Source: JBHIBA01 sp046758845
GTDB taxonomy: Bacteria; UBA8248; JACPRG01; G963555815
Assembly: GCA_046758845.1 (NCBI GenBank)
Contig: JBHIBA010000182.1
Span: 1 to 9,204, forward strand
Reading direction: 5' to 3'
Length of the DNA stretch: 9,204 nucleotides
Positions within the stretch are counted from its first letter, which is position 1. Each line of letters opens with the position of its first letter. Positions 7,584 to 9,204 of the stretch are shown piece after piece. Under the pieces are notes generated by a model. It was not told the DNA's origin, searched no databases, and saw only the letters and a program-made list of their open reading frames with translations. A program made the translations under genes and the position numbers.

Positions 7584-7733
7584 TCAACCGCTCTGCATCT
7601 CCTCCCGTCATACGGCACCGGCAAGCGCTCACCGCCTCCGCCTGGGTTTCCTCCCCACGGCAGATTCCCATTTCTCATCTTCAGTCCGCATCCCTTAACT
7701 TTCGCTTGACCGAGCGCACAAACCGAGCAGAGA
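7584..7733. other. Intergenic gap with no supported gene
   Basis: About 150 bases between the FkbM-like gene and the small ORF. No tRNA, strong hairpin with a T-run or convincing coding frame was seen. Composition is GC-rich compared with the genes on both sides. With the doubtful first third of the small ORF it forms a stretch of about 260 bases that may be the scar of a lost methyltransferase N-terminus. Lack of a visible terminator leaves read-through from the upstream gene possible. Confidence 0.4.
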
Positions 7734-8819
7734 TTACACCTCAACCAGGGGAAGCCCTTTCTCCTCGAGTTCCTTATATATGTCCCTATGTCTTAGGCGC
7801 GTGCCAATCGGCAGGGCTCCCTTCAGAGACGGGCGGTATGCCTCTCGAACTGACAAACCGGGAACGGTCGGCCCCACGTCGTTCCGCAAAAAGAACGCGT
7901 TCACCCCAAAATTATCGCAGGCCACCAGACGATAACTCTTCCTGCCTGCCACCTTATCCATGGCGGCCAATGAGCCCCCGTGGTACCCTTTGGGGGCGCC
8001 CTCGGGAATTTCCTGACGTGGTATCGTCACCGCCCTATCGGGACCGAATAAAGCATTGTATTCCACCACCAAGAGCCGAGGCGAACATACATTCAAAGCT
8101 TCCAGCACCCAGTAATCGTGACTGTCAATATCGATGGAGAATAAATCCACTTCACCGGCGAATCCGTTCTCGCGGAGAATTTGATTTATATTTTCCGACG
8201 TCACCTTTTTCTGGACGGCAATCACCCCGTGATTAAAAGAGAAGCGATTCCGCACTTCTTCCACAGCTTCCCGTCTGGAATCGACCATGAGCCCACACCA
8301 GCCGCACTCAAGCGCCAGAAAAGCCGCATTGCCCCCCGTCCGGCCACAGCCGACTTCGACAAACTTGCGATTTGCGATCCCGGCCTGCCCGAAAATGGCG
8401 AGTATGATTCCATCCTCTTCGTTCTGCGACTGCACCTGGAATCTTTGGGCGATGATCCTGAGAGAGGGGGGTAACGCATCGACTTCGGTCAAGTAAAGTC
8501 GCCTTATGACGGAATCCAGCTTCAGGTTAAACGCCCGGCGCCATTTCAGATCTAAATTTATCTTGACGAGATAGCGCCTCATAATTTCGTTTCTCTCTTC
8601 CTCCACTTCGATGAGCTTTCCCACAAGCATGGTGAGGGCGTCGAGCTTATCTTTCCGCTTGGCAAGCGTCTTGGTGATCAACCTGGCCGCTTTCGAGATT
8701 TCGGAGCTCGCCCTCTTTCCCCTAAGTTCCTTCTCCAAATTGACCAAATTGGCCTTCCTAGCCCCAAAGGGGAAAAGGCCAAGGGTTACGTCACGAAGCA
8801 GAATCTTGAGCGACCTCAT
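7734..8819 (-). CDS. Coiled-coil plus FkbM-like SAM-dependent methyltransferase
   Basis: A 361-residue protein from the chosen start. Residues about 25-100 are charged and helical (LEKELRGKR, KRKDKLDAL, EVEEERNEIMRRY), a likely coiled coil. The second half is a class I methyltransferase-like domain of the FkbM sort, in positions counted from this start: SQNEEDGI (131-138), FVEVGCGRTGG as SAM-binding motif I (153-163), CGLMVDS (175-181), VTSENINQIL (206-215), DLFSIDIDSHDYWVLEAL (225-242) and RLLVVEYNALFGPDRAVTI (248-266). Relatives, as I know them, usually read DIDG where this one has DIDS. The family transfers methyl groups, often to hydroxyls of glycans or natural products; the target here is unknown. 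ATG at 8819 is preceded by GGTGG with 5-base spacing. A GTG at 8831 in the same frame is an alternative that adds four residues. A 150-base gap follows, so it may or may not share the transcript of the genes to its left. Confidence 0.83.
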   Translation of the reverse strand: MRSLKILLRDVTLGLFPFGARKANLVNLEKELRGKRASSEISKAARLITKTLAKRKDKLDALTMLVGKLIEVEEERNEIMRRYLVKINLDLKWRRAFNLKLDSVIRRLYLTEVDALPPSLRIIAQRFQVQSQNEEDGIILAIFGQAGIANRKFVEVGCGRTGGNAAFLALECGWCGLMVDSRREAVEEVRNRFSFNHGVIAVQKKVTSENINQILRENGFAGEVDLFSIDIDSHDYWVLEALNVCSPRLLVVEYNALFGPDRAVTIPRQEIPEGAPKGYHGGSLAAMDKVAGRKSYRLVACDNFGVNAFFLRNDVGPTVPGLSVREAYRPSLKGALPIGTRLRHRDIYKELEEKGLPLVEV

Positions 8820-9204
8820 GCCGCCCACCACTTTACCATCTCGGTTGACGGAACTCTAAGGCCACCGCCAGCAGGCACCTCATGGATCGACCCCGCAACA
8901 CGAAGCCCCGTCCTTCGGGAAGAGCAACCGGGCCGCATTCCCAGTTGCCTCAGAATATAAACCCGTCACTGGGGCGTCTCCCATCTCGAGGCTCTGGATT
9001 GAGCACAATGGCCACTCCCAACTCGGCAAAATGTGACGAGCAGTCGAAATGCGCCCCGGATCGACAGTCTACTCCCCCCCTCCACCTAGAACTTCGCGCC
9101 CGTGTCCTTCTCGCCTATCTCTTGCCGTCCCCCTTGCGACCGGGCAGAACCACCCTCAGCTCGTTCGGGCATCCCATCCGGGTCCTGCAAGCTCTTCCAC
9201 ACCA
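8820..9204. other. Upstream region with no well-supported gene
   Basis: About 385 bases before the FkbM-like gene. On the minus strand a frame enters from the window edge and stops with TAG at 9088-9086 (about 38 codons visible, beginning VWKSLQDPDG). It could be the hydrophilic tail of an upstream gene, but a second frame stays open almost as long, so this is weak. Between that stop and 8820 no coding frame stands out. A TATATT at 8954-8959 (minus strand) resembles a -10 box, but no good -35 lies at the expected distance. A short inverted repeat, CGAAG and CTTCG, occurs near 8901-8918, without a T-run. If the cluster has a promoter in this window, it most likely lies here. Confidence 0.35.

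Noticed and set aside
7409..7744. Minus-strand 111-codon frame across the gap before the small ORF
   Set aside because: It overlaps the end of the FkbM-like gene and the better-looking small ORF, is rich in Arg/Gly/Cys, and shows no recognisable pattern.
7706..8236. Plus-strand 176-codon frame antisense to the FkbM-like gene
   Set aside because: Pro/Arg/Ser-rich translation with no motif; the opposite strand has a coherent methyltransferase-like domain.
8954..8959. TATATT as a -10 promoter box for the FkbM-like gene
   Set aside because: The hexamer at 17-base spacing upstream is GGGAGA, a poor -35; a single AT-rich hexamer is too weak to call a promoter.
9086..9204. Tail of a minus-strand gene entering from the right edge
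   Set aside because: Only about 38 codons are visible, no family pattern is seen, and a second frame is open for nearly as long.
1..9204. CRISPR arrays, insertion sequences, tRNA or rRNA genes
   Set aside because: No regularly spaced repeats, transposase motifs, terminal inverted repeats or tRNA-like cloverleaf sequences were found on reading both strands.

Overview
The window is an almost unbroken minus-strand gene cluster for surface glycan synthesis. Every well-supported gene reads leftward, so the first transcribed gene lies at the right-hand end. The left half is very GC-rich (one 60-base line near 541-600 counts 72% G+C), with the strong G/C third-position bias that leaves long antisense shadow frames. 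The genes between about 4.7 and 8.8 kb are close to 50% G+C. The cluster fits an uncultured, high-GC, probably Gram-negative environmental bacterium of the Rokubacteria/NC10/deltaproteobacteria sort. No marker gene is present, so this placement is weak.

Layout in transcription order (right to left): a stretch of about 385 bases with no supported gene (8820-9204); a coiled-coil plus FkbM-like SAM methyltransferase (7734-8819); a short ORF that looks like the eroded C-terminus of another FkbM methyltransferase (7242-7583); an 846-residue protein that appears to join two glycosyltransferase-like modules (4702-7242); a fusion of an HxGH nucleotidyltransferase and a SAM methyltransferase (3577-4689); a GT-B-type glycosyltransferase (2614-3555); a NeuB/SpsE-family nonulosonic acid synthase with C-terminal SAF domain (1500-2609); a PtmA-like short-chain dehydrogenase (643-1455); and the N-terminal part of an aldehyde dehydrogenase (1-649, running off the left edge).

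From 7242 down to 1, neighbouring genes are separated by gaps of 44 bases or less, or overlap by a few bases, so they very probably form one operon. NeuB-family enzymes condense phosphoenolpyruvate with a hexose-type aldehyde to make a nine-carbon acidic sugar. The PtmA-like dehydrogenase and the aldehyde dehydrogenase could prepare or modify that sugar or its precursor. The glycosyltransferases and methyltransferases could build and cap the glycan. The exact sugar cannot be read from this window: no CMP-sugar synthetase, aminotransferase, epimerase or flippase is present, and these would have to lie outside it. The most unusual points are the nucleotidyltransferase-methyltransferase fusion, the double glycosyltransferase, and the pairing of a nonulosonate synthase with SDR and aldehyde dehydrogenase genes.
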